From assembly GCA_037783545.1 (NCBI GenBank), contig JBBELK010000564.1, forward strand, positions 186,001 to 250,000: a stretch of DNA of 64,000 nt. The letters run 5' to 3'. The notes under the pieces were generated by a model. That model was given only the letters and a program-made list of their open reading frames with translations, searched no databases and was not told the DNA's origin. The stretch is from Henricia sp. BOLD:AAB3569 (Eukaryota > Echinodermata > Asteroidea > Spinulosida > Echinasteridae). Below are positions 24,151-35,955 of the stretch, one piece after another. The position numbers and the translations under genes were made by a program. How positions within the stretch are numbered: the first letter of the stretch is position 1; the number at the start of each line of letters is the position of its first letter.

Positions 24151-27100
24151 GTGAGTGCGGAGTGCGATTGTTCAGTGGCCACGCCCCTCTCAACGATATT
24201 GTTTTGAATTTAAAGTTCAGTTTTAACGACATTGATGACGAACCCATTTTACCCAGAGGTGTGGAGATTTTGATACCATATCATGTGTCATATTTTTCTT
24301 ATTACCATGTCCATTCTGAAATTTCGCACTGAGACGGAGAGGTCTATTGTCAAAAATCTACCAAAGTTTAGTATAAAAGTAAAACTATTCCGGTACTACT
24401 GAGGAATACAGGTCAACTTGTACGCGAGCCAACTCGTACGCGTGCCAACTCGTACGCAAGTTGGTCAAGTCGTACACGTGCCAACTCGTACACACGCCAA
24501 CTCGTACACACACCAACTCGTACGCGTGCCAACTCGTACGCGTGCCAACTCGTACGCGTGCCAACTCGTACTCATCGTTATTTTAACGGAATCATTTTAA
24601 CGGGATATATGAATTTGTTTTTCCCTGCAGACTGCAATCATGAACCAATTGAAGAACATACTTCTTCCCTGGCCTTCTCTGACCAGCTCCACCCTTTTAC
24701 AAGTTTTAGAGGCAGGAGACTTAGTTTATGGAATTCGCACGGAGGAAGGAAACCCATTCCCGGTGGGCACGCGATGCCATATGGCTTCCGCGGTCGTCGA
24801 GAAATAACTGTATCATCACATCCTCTTCTGATCGCCCCAAACTTTTTCCGATTGTTGGAAACATCTTCCGATTGTTGGAAACATCTTCCGATTGTTGGAA
24901 ACATCTTCCGATTGTTGGAAACATCTTCCGATTGTTGGAAACATCTTCCGATTGTTGGAAACTTTAATAATAGTGGCATTTTGAAATTAGAATTTTGAAC
25001 TTTGACACCAGATAGAAATTTAAACTAAATTTCATAACTTGTTTTTCCATTGTATATAACAAAAAAAATAAGAAAGATAAGGAATCATATTATGAAAGCA
25101 ATTGTATAACTTCTCTAGAATTACATGTAGATCTAATTGCATTAAACAATATTTACATGTAGGCCTACATGTAGGCTCAGTTGTACTGTGCTGTATAACT
25201 TTTCCTGCTGTTTGATATTAATTATACCTGTCCAAAATAATGTACTGTTTACTGTAAGAAATTGCAGAATCATCGTAATATTTTTAAGAGTATAAATTTG
25301 TTATGAATTGATTTGTTATGACTTCCTCGCCCCCTCAACAATAAAATAAAAATATAATAATAATAATGAAAACGAACATTGTAATTATATTGCCGGACCG
25401 GTGTACGAGTTGGCCGGCGTACGAGTTGGCACGCGTACGAGTTGGTCGGCGTACGAGTTGGTCGGCGTACGAGTTGGCACGCGTACGAGTTGGTTGCGTA
25501 CGAGTTGGCACGCGTACGAGTTGACCAGCTTCGCTACTGAGTACTACTGCCTACAATACATTACACATAAAAACTGTGTACTGCATAGCCCGAATGCCTC
25601 TGGCCGCACACTTAAAGGTACATGTATGTGTGACGGCTAGCGGTAGACCTTCCCCAGCAGCCGGACTTTTTTGGGCGCGTAGAAATTCGCATTGGGCGGG
25701 CTACGTACGCGCCTGAAGCAATAACAATATGCCTAAAAGGCCGCCGCCATTTTTGAAACGGAAATGGAGGAACGATATTTCTGGAACTTGCAGAATGACC
25801 GTATCCACGGGCTGTTAATAATCGTCCTTTCAGTGAATGCTACACTTGAGTCCTGTCGTCTTTAGAACATGGTGTCAGAAATTAGCTGAATCCAGTGCCA
25901 TTACCGCAAAGAACTGGCAAAATCTTCGGCAATCTAGGTGAACAGATCACAAGGCATCCGTCGGCAGCACAGACTGATCCTGTCATACACGGTAGGCTGT
26001 GCAAGCGATCGATAAACTGTACAATTTTCACGCGGAGTTTCCGCCATTAAACATGTACGTATACATTGCACGTTGAGTTCACGCCATTGTCGTCAACGTG
26101 CGTTTCGCTGTAAACTACGGAGGCCTGTAACGGACACATCGCAGTGTACATTACGCACTGCACTGCATGGCGCACTCGGTCATTCCCCCACCGGCGAAAA
26201 TGGACATGAAAGGAGACCAGGTTTCCGACTGGCATTTTTTCAAGGCAAGTTGGCAGAACTATCTAGTGGCCACAGAACCGGATAAGAAAGATACTTCCAT
26301 CCATGTGGCTACATTACTCACAGTTATGGGGATTGAGTGCTATGAAGTGTACGAAAACCTGCCACTAACAGTGGAACAGAGAAAGTCACCACAGCAAATC
26401 CTAACCAGCCTTGGAGCTCATTTTGACCCTAAACGCAATGTGGTGTACGAACGATTCATGTACAACTCCTGTAACTGTAAGCAGGAGCCCAAGGAAAACA
26501 TTGACACTTTCTTGAACAGGCTGAGAAAGTTGGAAACCACATGCAATTATGGAGCGCTTCTCGATGAAATGCTCCGAGACAGGCTGGTCATAGGAGTAGT
26601 AGGCAACAGCATCCGTGCTCGTCTGCTGCGTGAGTCAACACTGACATTGCAGAAAGCCATAGACATATGCCGCAGCAGTGAACAGGCAGCAATCCACCTT
26701 CAGCAGATGGATCCGGTAGAGGCAGAAACAGCTCACTTTGTGAAAAACAAGCAGCGGACACTGAAATCTGGAAAAGACAGCAAGCCTCCGAACAACAATT
26801 GCAAGTACTGTGGCAAATCACACAGCAAAGGCAAGTGCCCAGCCTACGGGACAACTTGCTCTAAGTGCCAAAAACGCAACCACTATGCGCAGGTTTGCCA
26901 GTCATCGGGCACAAACCGCACCAAACGTCAGCCACAGAAATTCACACAGAAGCTCCACCAATTGGATTGAGACGAAAGCGGCAGTGACGAAACCTCCGGT
27001 GCCATCAAAGACTAAACTGAAACTGTACAATGGCACAATCATTCATCCCGTTGGAGCTGCCAGCTTGAGATGCCAGATCAAAGGGGTCACCAGGAAAATC

Positions 27101-30100
27101 CACTTCGAGATCGTGGAGGATGCCCCCTCATCTCTGCTGTCAGGTAAAGCAGCAGAAGCTCTGGGACTTATGCAGTTCGCACAGGAGTGCTTATAGTGCA
27201 TGCAGTGACAGAATCACCGACTCAAACCAAGGAACAGGTCCTCAGTGAGTACAAAGACGTATTCACTGGTCTTGGTCGGCTACCAGGTTACTACCACAAG
27301 GACATTGATCACAGTGTCACTCCAACGCAGAACACCAGGCGCAGAGTACCCATCCTGGTGCGGGCAGAGCTGAAACGAAAGCCCAAGGCACCATTGCCCG
27401 GGTGACTGAGCCTACCAAGTGGATCCACAACATGGTAGTCGTCAGAAAGCCAAACAAAATCAGGGTATGCTTGGATCCACACGGCCTGAACAAGGCCATC
27501 AAGCGCAACCATTACCCCATTCCCACCGTAGACGAAGTAGCCCTGAGACTGAAGAACGCCAAGCTCTTCTCGGTGGTAGATCATGATGCCAAGGACGGTT
27601 TTCTTCAAGTCATCCTTGATGAGCCCTCCAGTTATCTGACAACATTTTGGACGCCTTACAGGCATTACCGCTGGTTGAGGATGCCCTTTGGTATCAGCAC
27701 CGGAAGAATTCCAGCGCAGGCTCCATGAAGGCCTGGAAAATATCGCAGTGATTGCAGATGACATCCTAGTCTACGGCTCAGGAGAAACGCAGGCTGAAGC
27801 AGAAGCCTCACACGATGCCGCATTCACCGCTCTTCTCTCGAGATGCAGAGAGCGGAATCTGAAGCTGAACGCAGCCAAGCTACGGTACAAGCTACCCAGC
27901 GTCACATACATGGGACACGTCTTCAGCTCAGACGGACTATCTCCAGACCCGGAGAAAATCAAGGTCATACTCGACATGCCTCGCCCTACAGTCGTCCAGG
28001 GAGTGCTGAGACTCATCGGAGTGGTGACCTATCTGGCTAAATTCTTGCCAGAACTGAGCACAGTATGCGAGCCACTCAGATGTCTCACCGACAAAGACGT
28101 CATATTTGACTGGTTGACACATCATGACGAGGCCCTTGACAAGATCAAGAAGCTCATCACTAAAGCACCAGTACTGAGCTACTATGATGTCAACCAAGAC
28201 GTCGCGATCGAGTGTGATAGCTCCGAGTTTGGGCTAGGAGCCGTCATCACACAAAATGGCCGCCCAGTCGCGTACGCCTCACGAGCACTAACGGCCACAG
28301 AACGCAACTATGCTCAAATAGAAAAAGAGTGTTTGGCAATCGTATTTGCCACACAGCGCTTTGAGCAATACATCCTAGGCCGCGACAAAGTGCTCGTGCT
28401 CACCGACCACAAACCTCTGATGAACGTCTTCAGAAAGCCAATCTTGGTGAGCCCCAAGCGTCTACAACGTATGCGACTCTGCCTACAGAAGTACTCACTA
28501 CACGTAGAGTACAAGCAGGGTTTGCGAATGTACTTGAGCGATACACTGTCGCGAGCATCGTTGCCAACACGACAAGTCACAGATCAGACACCAGACTATC
28601 TGATCTTCTCCGTCACTCAGGAGCAGAAGCTCAATATGGAGTTGGAGAACATCGAACCAACCATCTTCGCCACAGACGAGCGTCTGCAGAGTCAAAAAGG
28701 CAACGCTCGCTGACCAAACCCTACAAACAGCTCTCCGTGCAGACATGACAGCAAGGGCACATGCATCTCACATGGGCGTGCAGTACACCACCCACACTGC
28801 ACGAGACATAATGTACTGGCCACGTATGCACACAGAACTGGTGGAGGCAGTCCAACGCTGCGCAATCTGCCAGGAGTCACAACCAGCTCTCCCCAAGGAA
28901 CCCCTCATGACACACCAAGTACCCAAGACACCGTGGCAGTTAGTCGCGAGTGACTGTTTTGAGGTCAATGGACAAAACTACTGCGTACTAGAAGACCTCT
29001 ACTCGGACTACATCGACGTGCGCACTCTGGAAGATATGACTTTCAAATCGCTAATCAAGGAACTGAAGCCAGTGTTTGCCACCCACGGCATTCCTCATAC
29101 ATGTACCTTGATCACAGACAACGGACCAAACTACGTGTCGCGCGAGTTCACACAGTTCGCGAATGAGTGACTTTGAACACACTACCTCAAGCCCCTACAA
29201 CTCCAAATCCAACGGAAAAGCAGAGTCCGCAGTCAAAATCGCCAAGGGACTTGTGACCAAAGCCGCCAAAGACAACAGTGACGTGTGGAAGGCTATCCGT
29301 GAATGGAGGAACACCACTACTCCTGGAATGTCCAGCTCTCCGGCACAGCGCTTAATGTCTCGACGAACGCGCTCATTCCTCCCTTGCAAGAGCCCCAGGT
29401 TGTAGAGGCCGTCACCGAGCAAGTCGTGACCAAAAGACAGACAGCTAAACTGTATCACGACAGCACTGCCAAAAGCCTCCCTGATCTGGTTGTTGGACAG
29501 CCAGTTCGCGCCAAAACTCGACCCAAGGTTGAAGGCTCCCTATGGACCCCGGGAGTGATAAAAGCCAAAGTTGCGCCACGCAGCTACATCGTAGAAGTCG
29601 GTAGCAAATGCTACAGACGCAACCGCATACACCTCAGAGACAGTCGGGAAAATGCGAAACCACTTACAACACCAGTCACATGTGTGAGTGAACCTCAGCT
29701 CATGCAACAACCAGCTAAAACTGAGCCACCCAACTCAAGCGCCCCCAGTCCAGTCGCTAAGGCACAAGATGTGCCTTCCGCTCCCACAGACAAACCTCCA
29801 GGACTGAACACCAACGCTACCATCACCAGATCCGGTCGTATTTTCAGACCACCAAAGAGACTTAATTATCGAGTCATAAATCTGACTTTGGGACACTCGC
29901 CCACAAAGCCTTAGGGCCATAGGCCAACACTTAGTTTAGACAGACTACGCTTGCATGCAGTTTATTGGTTAAAGTTGCTTTTACTAAAGTTGTTCTTAAA
30001 TTTACCTTATTACTAAGTAGTGTTAAAGGTTAAAAGCTGTTCCAAAAGCGTTCATAGTGTTTGCGGGGTTATTCACAAAAGTTTAGCGTTCTTGATCATT

Positions 30101-33100
30101 ACTGTAACAGACCACAGTTTACACTCAGTCTCAAGTGAAAGTTCAGCAACAACAAAAGACTGTTCCTTATCTTAAGGAAAGGGGATGTTATGGAGTGGCA
30201 TCACGCGGCCACCGTATCCATATTGTATGATGTTATTACGGGCTGTTAGGAAAAACGTCCTTTCAGTGAATGCTACACTTGAGTCCCGTCATCTTTAGAA
30301 CAGTCGCCTCTTGGCGAGATGGATGAAGATTTTTGGATTAGGGAACGTGTTTTGGAAAACGTATAATTCCTCTATCTGTAGGTACCCTAACTTTAGTTTA
30401 GGATTTATCTCTGTCCTGGGTGAGAAGAAAATCTCGCTCAAAGTATGTAGCAAATTCGCTACAAAAAAGTCCCGCCGCTGGGGAAGGTCTACCACTCTGG
30501 CTGTCACACATGATAAGACATGTGTACGTCGCCAGAGGCATTCGGGCTATGCACTGCAGTGATTACACCAACCTTTTTGCTTCCTTTAAAGGGGCTATTG
30601 TCCAGATTTTTTCAGAAAATGGATTTTGTTCTAATCTAACAAATAGGCTACCTCACCAATTACTATCCATGGGAAGTGAACGAAAAATTTCCAATTTCCA
30701 ATTTGGATGTGTGATCACTGCACTGCTTTAATATCATGTTTATGGAATGGATAAATCAGTTTATAAAACATCAGAGTTTTTTTATGATATCCTTGAAGGC
30801 TTGAAAATGTACGGATTAAGAGTGCTCACAAAATTTCAGAATTGTAATGAGAAAAAAATTATGAGAAATTATATTGGTACGAAAATCTTAACACCAATGG
30901 GAAAAACGGGGGCTCAAAAACGTGATCTGGACACGCTCCTTTAAATGACCCCCGATTTGAAGTACAGATTTGATTGGAAAAACCCAAATACATGTATAGA
31001 AAACACCTTTTTGTACTTGAGCCAAGGTGACGGTCTGAAGCAATGGTCAACTCCTCATTGAACAACATGGGTTTGTTTGTGTTTCAGTGGAACTATATCC
31101 TCATTGAGCAACGTTATAGCACAGAAGCTATCTGGAGGATGGCAGGCACCAGTGGTGTGGAGAAACGTTGGGGCATTTGCTGCTACAGGGTAGGGCATGA
31201 GTGAATTATTATAACAAATGTTCATATACATGTACCATAGACATTTACGCATACCAATTGGCTAAAAGCACGTCACTAGCTTGGGACGATAAAGTGCCCA
31301 ACTGGTTTTTAACATTTTCTAGTTGGGTCCAGCCTGTGGCGTCCTAGTCAGTTTTTAGCGTGTTTGGAACCCGCACATGCAAACAAGAACCACACTTGCC
31401 CAAAAGCAAATTTGACGCACTGTGACAAACAATTACCTGGCTGTGTGCATGCATGTAGTAGCAGGCATCCATCAGTCTCGAGAGGCTATGGAGTTGCGCT
31501 CTGGCCGATAGTTCTTGGGCAGTGTCAGGTGTGGCTGTATACACGTAGTCCAATCCGGGAATGGCAGTCCCTCTCGCGGTTGGTGCAGATGAAGGCTGAC
31601 GCTGGTCTGTCTGTGTGGGTCTTGGCCTTTCTCCTTTGTCTCTTCACCTCGGACATGCTGGGCAAGTGACTCTTCAAAGTTGCTGAGGCCCTCCTGCACC
31701 CTCACTCTCCAGGCTGGTCGTTCAGAGGCTGTGGCTTCCTAGGTGTGTGTGTCGATGCCAAGGGCCTTCATGTCTCTTTTACAGACGTCCTTGTAGTGCT
31801 GGTGAGGTCTGCCAGTGGGGCGTTTTCCCTGCGCCAGTTCTCTGTAAAGAAGGTCCTTGGGGATCCGGCCACTGTCGATTCGCACGACGTGTCTAAGCAA
31901 GTGCACATGTCTTTGTTTTAGCAGGGGGTACCCTGTACATGCCATGCATGCTGGGGATTCCAGGACGGAGTTGTTGGAGACTTGGTCCTGCCAGGTGATA
32001 CCTACATGTAGGATGCGACGGAGACAGCGCATGTGGAAAGCTTTTAAGCTTGCGTTCCTGTCGCATGCGCAGGATCCAGGACTCACTGCCATACAGAAGG
32101 GTGCTCATTATGCAAGCCCTGTACACCTGCATCTTAGTGTGCTCCGTCATCAGCATGCTGTTGTACCACACTATTTGTCAGTCTGGACATGGTGGTATGT
32201 AGCTGCCTCGACATGCCTCGCTGAATTGGCTCACGAGTCGCTGTAAGCCTTCAGCTGAGTGGGTGGTGACTGCTGCGTCGTCAGCAAAGTCCTGCAGGCA
32301 CTTCAGCTGGACTTTGCTCTTATTAGTCTGGAGAGGTTGAAGAGCTTCCCATCAGATCTGGTTCGGAGGTAGATGCCCTCTGTGGCAGATCGGGGAATCG
32401 GGTTGGCGTAGCAGTTCTTTCCTCGCCTTCCACCAATCCGAATCCCGTCCGGGTCAGTATGTGGATTGGGTTGTCTCAGTCCCTGCTTGATTCCGTGGGT
32501 TTTCCCTACACGTTGGTGTGTGGGGTTTTCCCTCCCACCTCTAAAACTGAGAATTTCTTCCTGTTCTCTCGCACTTCGTGGCTGAGCTGAAGAACCTCCT
32601 AGGTAGCTACAGGGCAACGTCTTAAAGTCGACAAATCCTTCAGCAACTAGATCCCTTTAGGGGATCATACGAAAGAAGAAGAAGAAGGACGGCAAAGAAT
32701 ATCCCGAAAAGAGTCGGTGCATGCACGTATACAACACGCGTACGTAATGCACGCGTTCAAACAAAAATAATTTGACGCACAGAACTTTAAACGAACATGA
32801 GGTAATACCATACAGTCCTTCAAATTTGTGTTTATTTTGTTCTTGTACATGCAGCTTTTTGTACACAGGCCCAGTCACACATTACTTTTATCGCTGGCTG
32901 GAACGTCTCGTCCCAGGCAAGAAGAATACTTCTAAAATCCTCAAGGTGATTGTGGATAGATTCGTTGTCACACCGCCATTCCTTCTGGGATATTTCTACT
33001 GCATCAAAAGGTTTGAGGTAAACGCAGTTAAAACTAAAGTTGAATTATATCAGTAACACCAGTACATGTATATGATTATTTTTAAATTAAAAAACAAAAC

Positions 33101-34330
33101 CCACAAAAATTTTACTTTAAAAAAAAGATGTGATCTGGACACGCTCCTTTAAATCCAAAGACGGCAAGTTAACAGATTTCGTTGTCCGTCAGGGCAAGAG
33201 CCACAAGGCTTCTGTGGAGTTCATCAAGCTAGCTTACTGGACAGTGCTTAAGATGAATTGGAAAGTGTGGACTATCATACAGTATATCAACATCAACTAC
33301 GTTCCTCTTCAGGTTGGTAACAGTGTACATGAACAAATAGTAGACAGCTTGTACAGTTCAGTCTCACATGCAGGGCTGTAGTCAAGCCCATCGCAAGTCT
33401 GGCAATGATAAAGTTACAAATTCTTCACAAGTCCTTCACAAATTAACACAGGAAGACGTTGAACAGACAAAAGAATGCCTTTATTGTAGTTCATTCGAAC
33501 TACATGGACCATCCACTTCACCATTATTATGTTTGGAACAGATCAGGATTTATATCTTGACCGATATAGGAAGTCTTTCCTCCCAAACTCCATACATAAG
33601 TTCAATGCGGCAGCAAAGCTGTAGTTGTGTGGTCTGGCTCTTTTTATTGTGCAATCTCATATATAGTGTGTTTTTTTTATTGTATATGTATTTTGTGTTT
33701 TAATAGTTTTCTGTGCATTGCGTGTTTTTGTATTTGAAAAGGTATTATCTGCTTTTTAACGCAGACGTAATAAAATTGAATTGAATTGAATTACTTGTGA
33801 GGATCTCTGATGGACTCAAGCACAGAAAAGCAGCTAAAGTAATTGCATGAAAAAGTGCGTAGCTTACGCAACCTTTGAAAATGTCATAGTCTGCATAAAA
33901 ACATTGTTGTGCAGCAGACGCAATAAAATGTTGTGCAAAAGCTGTGGTGCATGGACTAAGCATCTTATTAGACTTGAACAGAAGATGTTGGCGAGCATCA
34001 AGCCAGGAGAAAGAAGGAGAGCCTGTTACAACCGGTTTTTTTGGACCACATTTTTAATTTACATGACATGACTCGTGACCTGTTCACCAAAAAATTGTTG
34101 TGACAGGGCAGTCTGCACATTGAAGATAGTCTGCCCTTAATCAGGGGCCAATTTAATCAAGCTGTTTAGCAGGGGAAAAATCTTTTAAAAAATTGGTTAG
34201 CAGTCAAAATTATATACTGTACAACTTGTGTACATGTCTCTTTTTGTTTCATACTGTGCAGTATCGAGTGCTCTTTGCAAGTACCATTGCTTTTTTCTGG
34301 AACTTGTACATTGCGGTCATCAGCAAGTAG
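24047..34330 (+). CDS. PXMP2: PXMP2-like peroxisomal membrane channel, five exons
   Basis: Exons 24047-24150, 31088-31189, 32855-33017, 33193-33312 and 34262-34330 join in frame with GT-AG sites to a 185-residue protein, close to the 195 residues of human PXMP2. The family (Mpv17/PMP22) consists of four-helix membrane proteins; PXMP2 forms a pore for small solutes in the peroxisomal membrane. Visible family blocks: LLKTYPILTKSVTSGTISSL, GFLYTGPVTHYFYRWLE, LLGYFYCIKRFEGK, NWKVWTIIQYININYVPLQ and the C-terminal YRVLFASTIAFFW to VISK, all matching PXMP2 better than Mpv17. Where relatives have VWTP-x-Q this copy has VWTIIQ. The start at 24047 gives the usual short N-terminus; the frame is open further upstream into a transposon end, which I consider untranslated. 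Intron 1 (6.9 kb) is filled with mobile elements. Confidence 0.9.
24404..25533. mobile_element. TU-like foldback element with 8-bp target duplication
   Basis: The ends are inverted arrays of a 15-18-base unit: CCAACTCGTACGCGTG at 24428-24575 and CGTACGAGTTGGCACG at 25400-25520. The outermost words GGTCAACT and AGTTGACC pair. The direct repeat CTACTGAG lies exactly outside both ends (24396-24403 and 25534-25541). Short tandem repeats in inverted ends plus 8-base duplications are the hallmarks of sea urchin TU elements and other foldback transposons. The interior (24600-25380) has no transposase. It lies in PXMP2 intron 1. Confidence 0.85.
24845..24962. repeat. Six copies of a 20-bp tandem repeat
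   Basis: Unit CTTCCGATTGTTGGAAACAT, practically identical between copies, inside the foldback element. Each unit contains TTCC and GGAA as a short inverted pair. Confidence 0.95.
25577..30562. mobile_element. Inverted-repeat element split by an LTR fossil
   Basis: The left flank (25577-25680: TGCATAGCCCGAATGCCTCT, then GGTAGACCTTCCCCAGC and GGACTTTTTTG) is inverted in the right flank (30466-30562). The two sides form the ends of one DNA element of a few hundred bases into which the LTR element inserted. Confidence 0.65.
25765..30301 (+). mobile_element. Ty3/gypsy LTR retrotransposon fossil (mag/SURL-like)
   Basis: An old LTR retroelement copy on the plus strand. Parts in order: a short 5' LTR of about 100 bases with an unclear outer edge, ending near 25869; a primer-binding site beginning TGGTGTCAGAA; gag (about 26.17-26.97 kb) with a zinc knuckle region; protease, reverse transcriptase and RNase H (about 27.0-28.7 kb); integrase (about 28.7-29.6 kb) and a tail to 29.9 kb; a polypurine tract at 30174-30185; and a 3' LTR at 30186-30301. 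The order places it in Ty3/gypsy, and the RT and RNase H wording suggests the mag/SURL group known from sea urchins. The pol region is broken in roughly five places and the LTRs have diverged, so it is a dead copy of moderate age. Confidence 0.85.
30588..30943. mobile_element. MITE with TTTAAA ends, family A
   Basis: Ends AAAGGGGCTATTGTCCAGAT and the complement of AAAGGAGCGTGTCCAGAT; TTTAAA lies at both borders, suggesting a TTAA target. No coding capacity. Relatives: a terminal piece at 33131-33154 and a copy at about 56240-56590 sharing CTATCCATGGGAAG and TTTGATCTGGGCACGCTCC-like words. Confidence 0.75.
31088..31189 (+). CDS. PXMP2: PXMP2 exon 2
   Basis: Acceptor GTGTTTCAG, donor GTAGGG. 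Encodes GTISSLSNVIAQKLSGG and VVWRNVGAFAAT, the first membrane helix and matrix loop. Confidence 0.88.
31480..32400 (-). mobile_element. LINE 3' fragment (RT thumb and C-terminus)
   Basis: Minus-strand frames read FADDAAVTTHSAEGLQRLV (the RT catalytic block), then VYRACIMSTLLYGSESW, then FHMRCLRRILHVGITWQD, and finally KRPTGRPHQHYKDVCKRDMK and ALGID. This order is the reverse transcriptase and C-terminal segment of a widespread animal LINE. It is 5'-truncated, and the frame shifts between blocks. It lies in PXMP2 intron 2. Confidence 0.8.
32401..32690. other. Unassigned repeat-like segment with (GAA)n
   Basis: Sequence between the LINE and a GAA tract at 32670-32688. It has the look of a retroposon tail, but no family was recognised. 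Confidence 0.35.
32855..33017 (+). CDS. PXMP2: PXMP2 exon 3
   Basis: Acceptor TACATGCAG, donor GTAAAC. Encodes FLYTGPVTHYFYRWLERL to GYFYCIKRFE. A closer AG at 32868 would break the frame, so the upstream acceptor is chosen. Confidence 0.88.
33131..33154. mobile_element. Terminal fragment of MITE family A
   Basis: The word GATCTGGACACGCTCCTTTA matches the right end of the MITE at 30588-30943. It lies in the 175-base third intron of PXMP2. Confidence 0.7.
33193..33312 (+). CDS. PXMP2: PXMP2 exon 4
   Basis: Acceptor TTGTCCGTCAG, donor GTTGGT. Encodes GKSHKASVEFIKLAYWTVLK and then MNWKVWTIIQYININYVPLQ. The distance from FEG to NW equals that in human PXMP2, which fixes the acceptor although the frame is open further upstream into a MITE end. 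Confidence 0.85.
33371..33530. repeat. Partial copy of the GTAGTCAAG repeat family
   Basis: GGGCTGTAGTCAAGCCCATC, CACAAGTCCTTCACAAATTA and ACAAAAGAATGCCTTTAT are shared with the repeats at 47044-47275 and 48238-48472. It lies in PXMP2 intron 4. Confidence 0.6.
34262..34330 (+). CDS. PXMP2: PXMP2 exon 5 with stop
   Basis: Acceptor TACTGTGCAG. Encodes YRVLFASTIAFFWNLYIAV and ISK, then TAG, matching the PXMP2 C-terminus FRVLFANL...FWY. A possible AATAAA lies about 1 kb downstream near 35373. Confidence 0.9.
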   Translation, partial: YRVLFASTIAFFWNLYIAVISK

Positions 34331-34744
34331 TATCCTGGAACAAGTAGAAGGCCGTCAACTGACTTGAAGAGCGTTGTAATCAAAGCTTTTACAGGGCTGG
34401 CTGTAAGAGGGTGGAAAAGAATGTCATTTTGTGTGGTTTTACCTACCACCATGATTTCTTCGAAAAACAAGTTGTCATTCCTTTGAATAGTTTGCGGGTA
34501 ATTTGTAGCTCTGTGACAAAACATATGCTACGATGACCCATTGCCTCATCGTAGCTTATGGTGTGTTGCTATGGCAGATGCGCATCGTTGAACTTGAAAT
34601 TGTAATATACATATCGTAAGCTACGAAGGTTTACCCATCGCAACTCGTGTTATGAAGGATTGTAGCGTTTCGTGAAATCGGCCCCTGGTTACACACGTTT
34701 GAGCTGCCAGGCCACCATGACACGTACTGCACAGCTTATTTCAA

Positions 34745-35335
34745 CCTTTGTTAAGGCCTTTTCCCACTACATGTAGTCCAGATCTTGGGGGTGGCCCCGG
34801 GGCGACGCGGCGGTAAAAATTTGCCTCGTTTCCCACTTGAAATTCTCACCCCCGGGCCACCCCCGAGATTGCTCTTTCCCCGGGGCGAGTTCAATCCTGC
34901 TCGGGACAAGGGTTACAAATTTTGGCCCCGGGGCAAGAACGGTAGTAGTGTGAAACGGCACAGGGCGAGTTCGAAAGCAATGGCGAAGGTCAGTTGAAAG
35001 CGCGCTCAGTTCGATTTGCGTGAAGACCATAACAGAAGCGCAACATGAACGCGCATTTAAAACAATTATATCCATGCTATAGAGTACATACGCTGGCATA
35101 ACGTTTTCAACACGTGCGATTCTGATATTTCATGTCTTTGGAGTTCTATTGTCCAGTATAAATATCTGAAAGGCAGATCTGGGGAATGAGGAAATTCGGA
35201 AATTAATTGCCATTTGGGAGCTAGGACGACAAAATACAGAAGCAACTAAAACTGGACAGAATGACGAGAAATTCTACTTGATAGATGCTCGCCCCGGGGA
35301 CTGACTTGCTCAAGTGGGAAACGAGGGTGCTGATC
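34745..35335. repeat. CCCCGGGGC-rich segment, probable MITE
   Basis: TTTCCCACT words at 34760 and 34829 and its inverse near 35315, with several CCCCGGGGC words, suggest an inverted-repeat element. Borders are unclear. Confidence 0.4.
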
Positions 35336-35711
35336 CCTATGACTATGACATTTTCAAAGTACATTGTATTAAAATAAAACAAAGTGACTTCCTTAAAATT
35401 GTAGTTTTGTATGGAAACATTGCGGGTACTATTATAGTATTAACAATTATTATATAAAATGAAGCTTTTGAGCATACAGCACATTTTAATCCAAACCATG
35501 CGCACTTAATTAATGCGCGGCAAGTTAAAAAAAGAAAACGCATGTCTAGGGCTAGGAAAAGAATGAAGGTTTTCGACACTATAAATGAAGAAAAATCCTG
35601 CATTAATCTTAACAAAAAAAACAAGGAAAAATAAGCTTCATTTGATATAATAATGATATTGAATGTCATTTAGGGTGATATACAAATAATGAATGTTTAA
35701 GAGTGCAATGG

Positions 35712-35955
35712 GAGGAATATTTTCTTTTTCTGCAGCTGCACCATGCATCTGGAACTCTCTACCACTTCATCTTAGATCTTGTCTCTGTACAACAAAATTC
35801 AAATCACATCTCAAAACGTATCTCATGTCTCAAATTTAAGGACTAACTTGGTTGTATATTTTGTTTGTTTTTTGTTTGCTGCGCCTTGATTGAATACCCA
35901 ACAAGGTGGATATATGTGCGCATTACAAGACTTATTATTATTATTATGGGGTGAA
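35712..35955 (+). mobile_element. LINE 3' end (L2/CR1-type) with ATT tail
   Basis: An open frame reads FSFSAAAPCIWNSLPLHLRS and then TTKFKSHLKTYLMSQI before a stop, the C-terminal motif of L2/CR1-type LINE proteins (WNSLP...FK..LKT). A short 3' untranslated part follows and ends in ATT microsatellite repeats. It is heavily 5'-truncated. Confidence 0.82.

Noticed and set aside
24418-24600. Regular spaced repeats as a CRISPR array.
   Set aside because: The units are contiguous diverged tandem repeats without unique spacers, inverted at 25400-25520, in a eukaryotic genome: ends of a foldback element.
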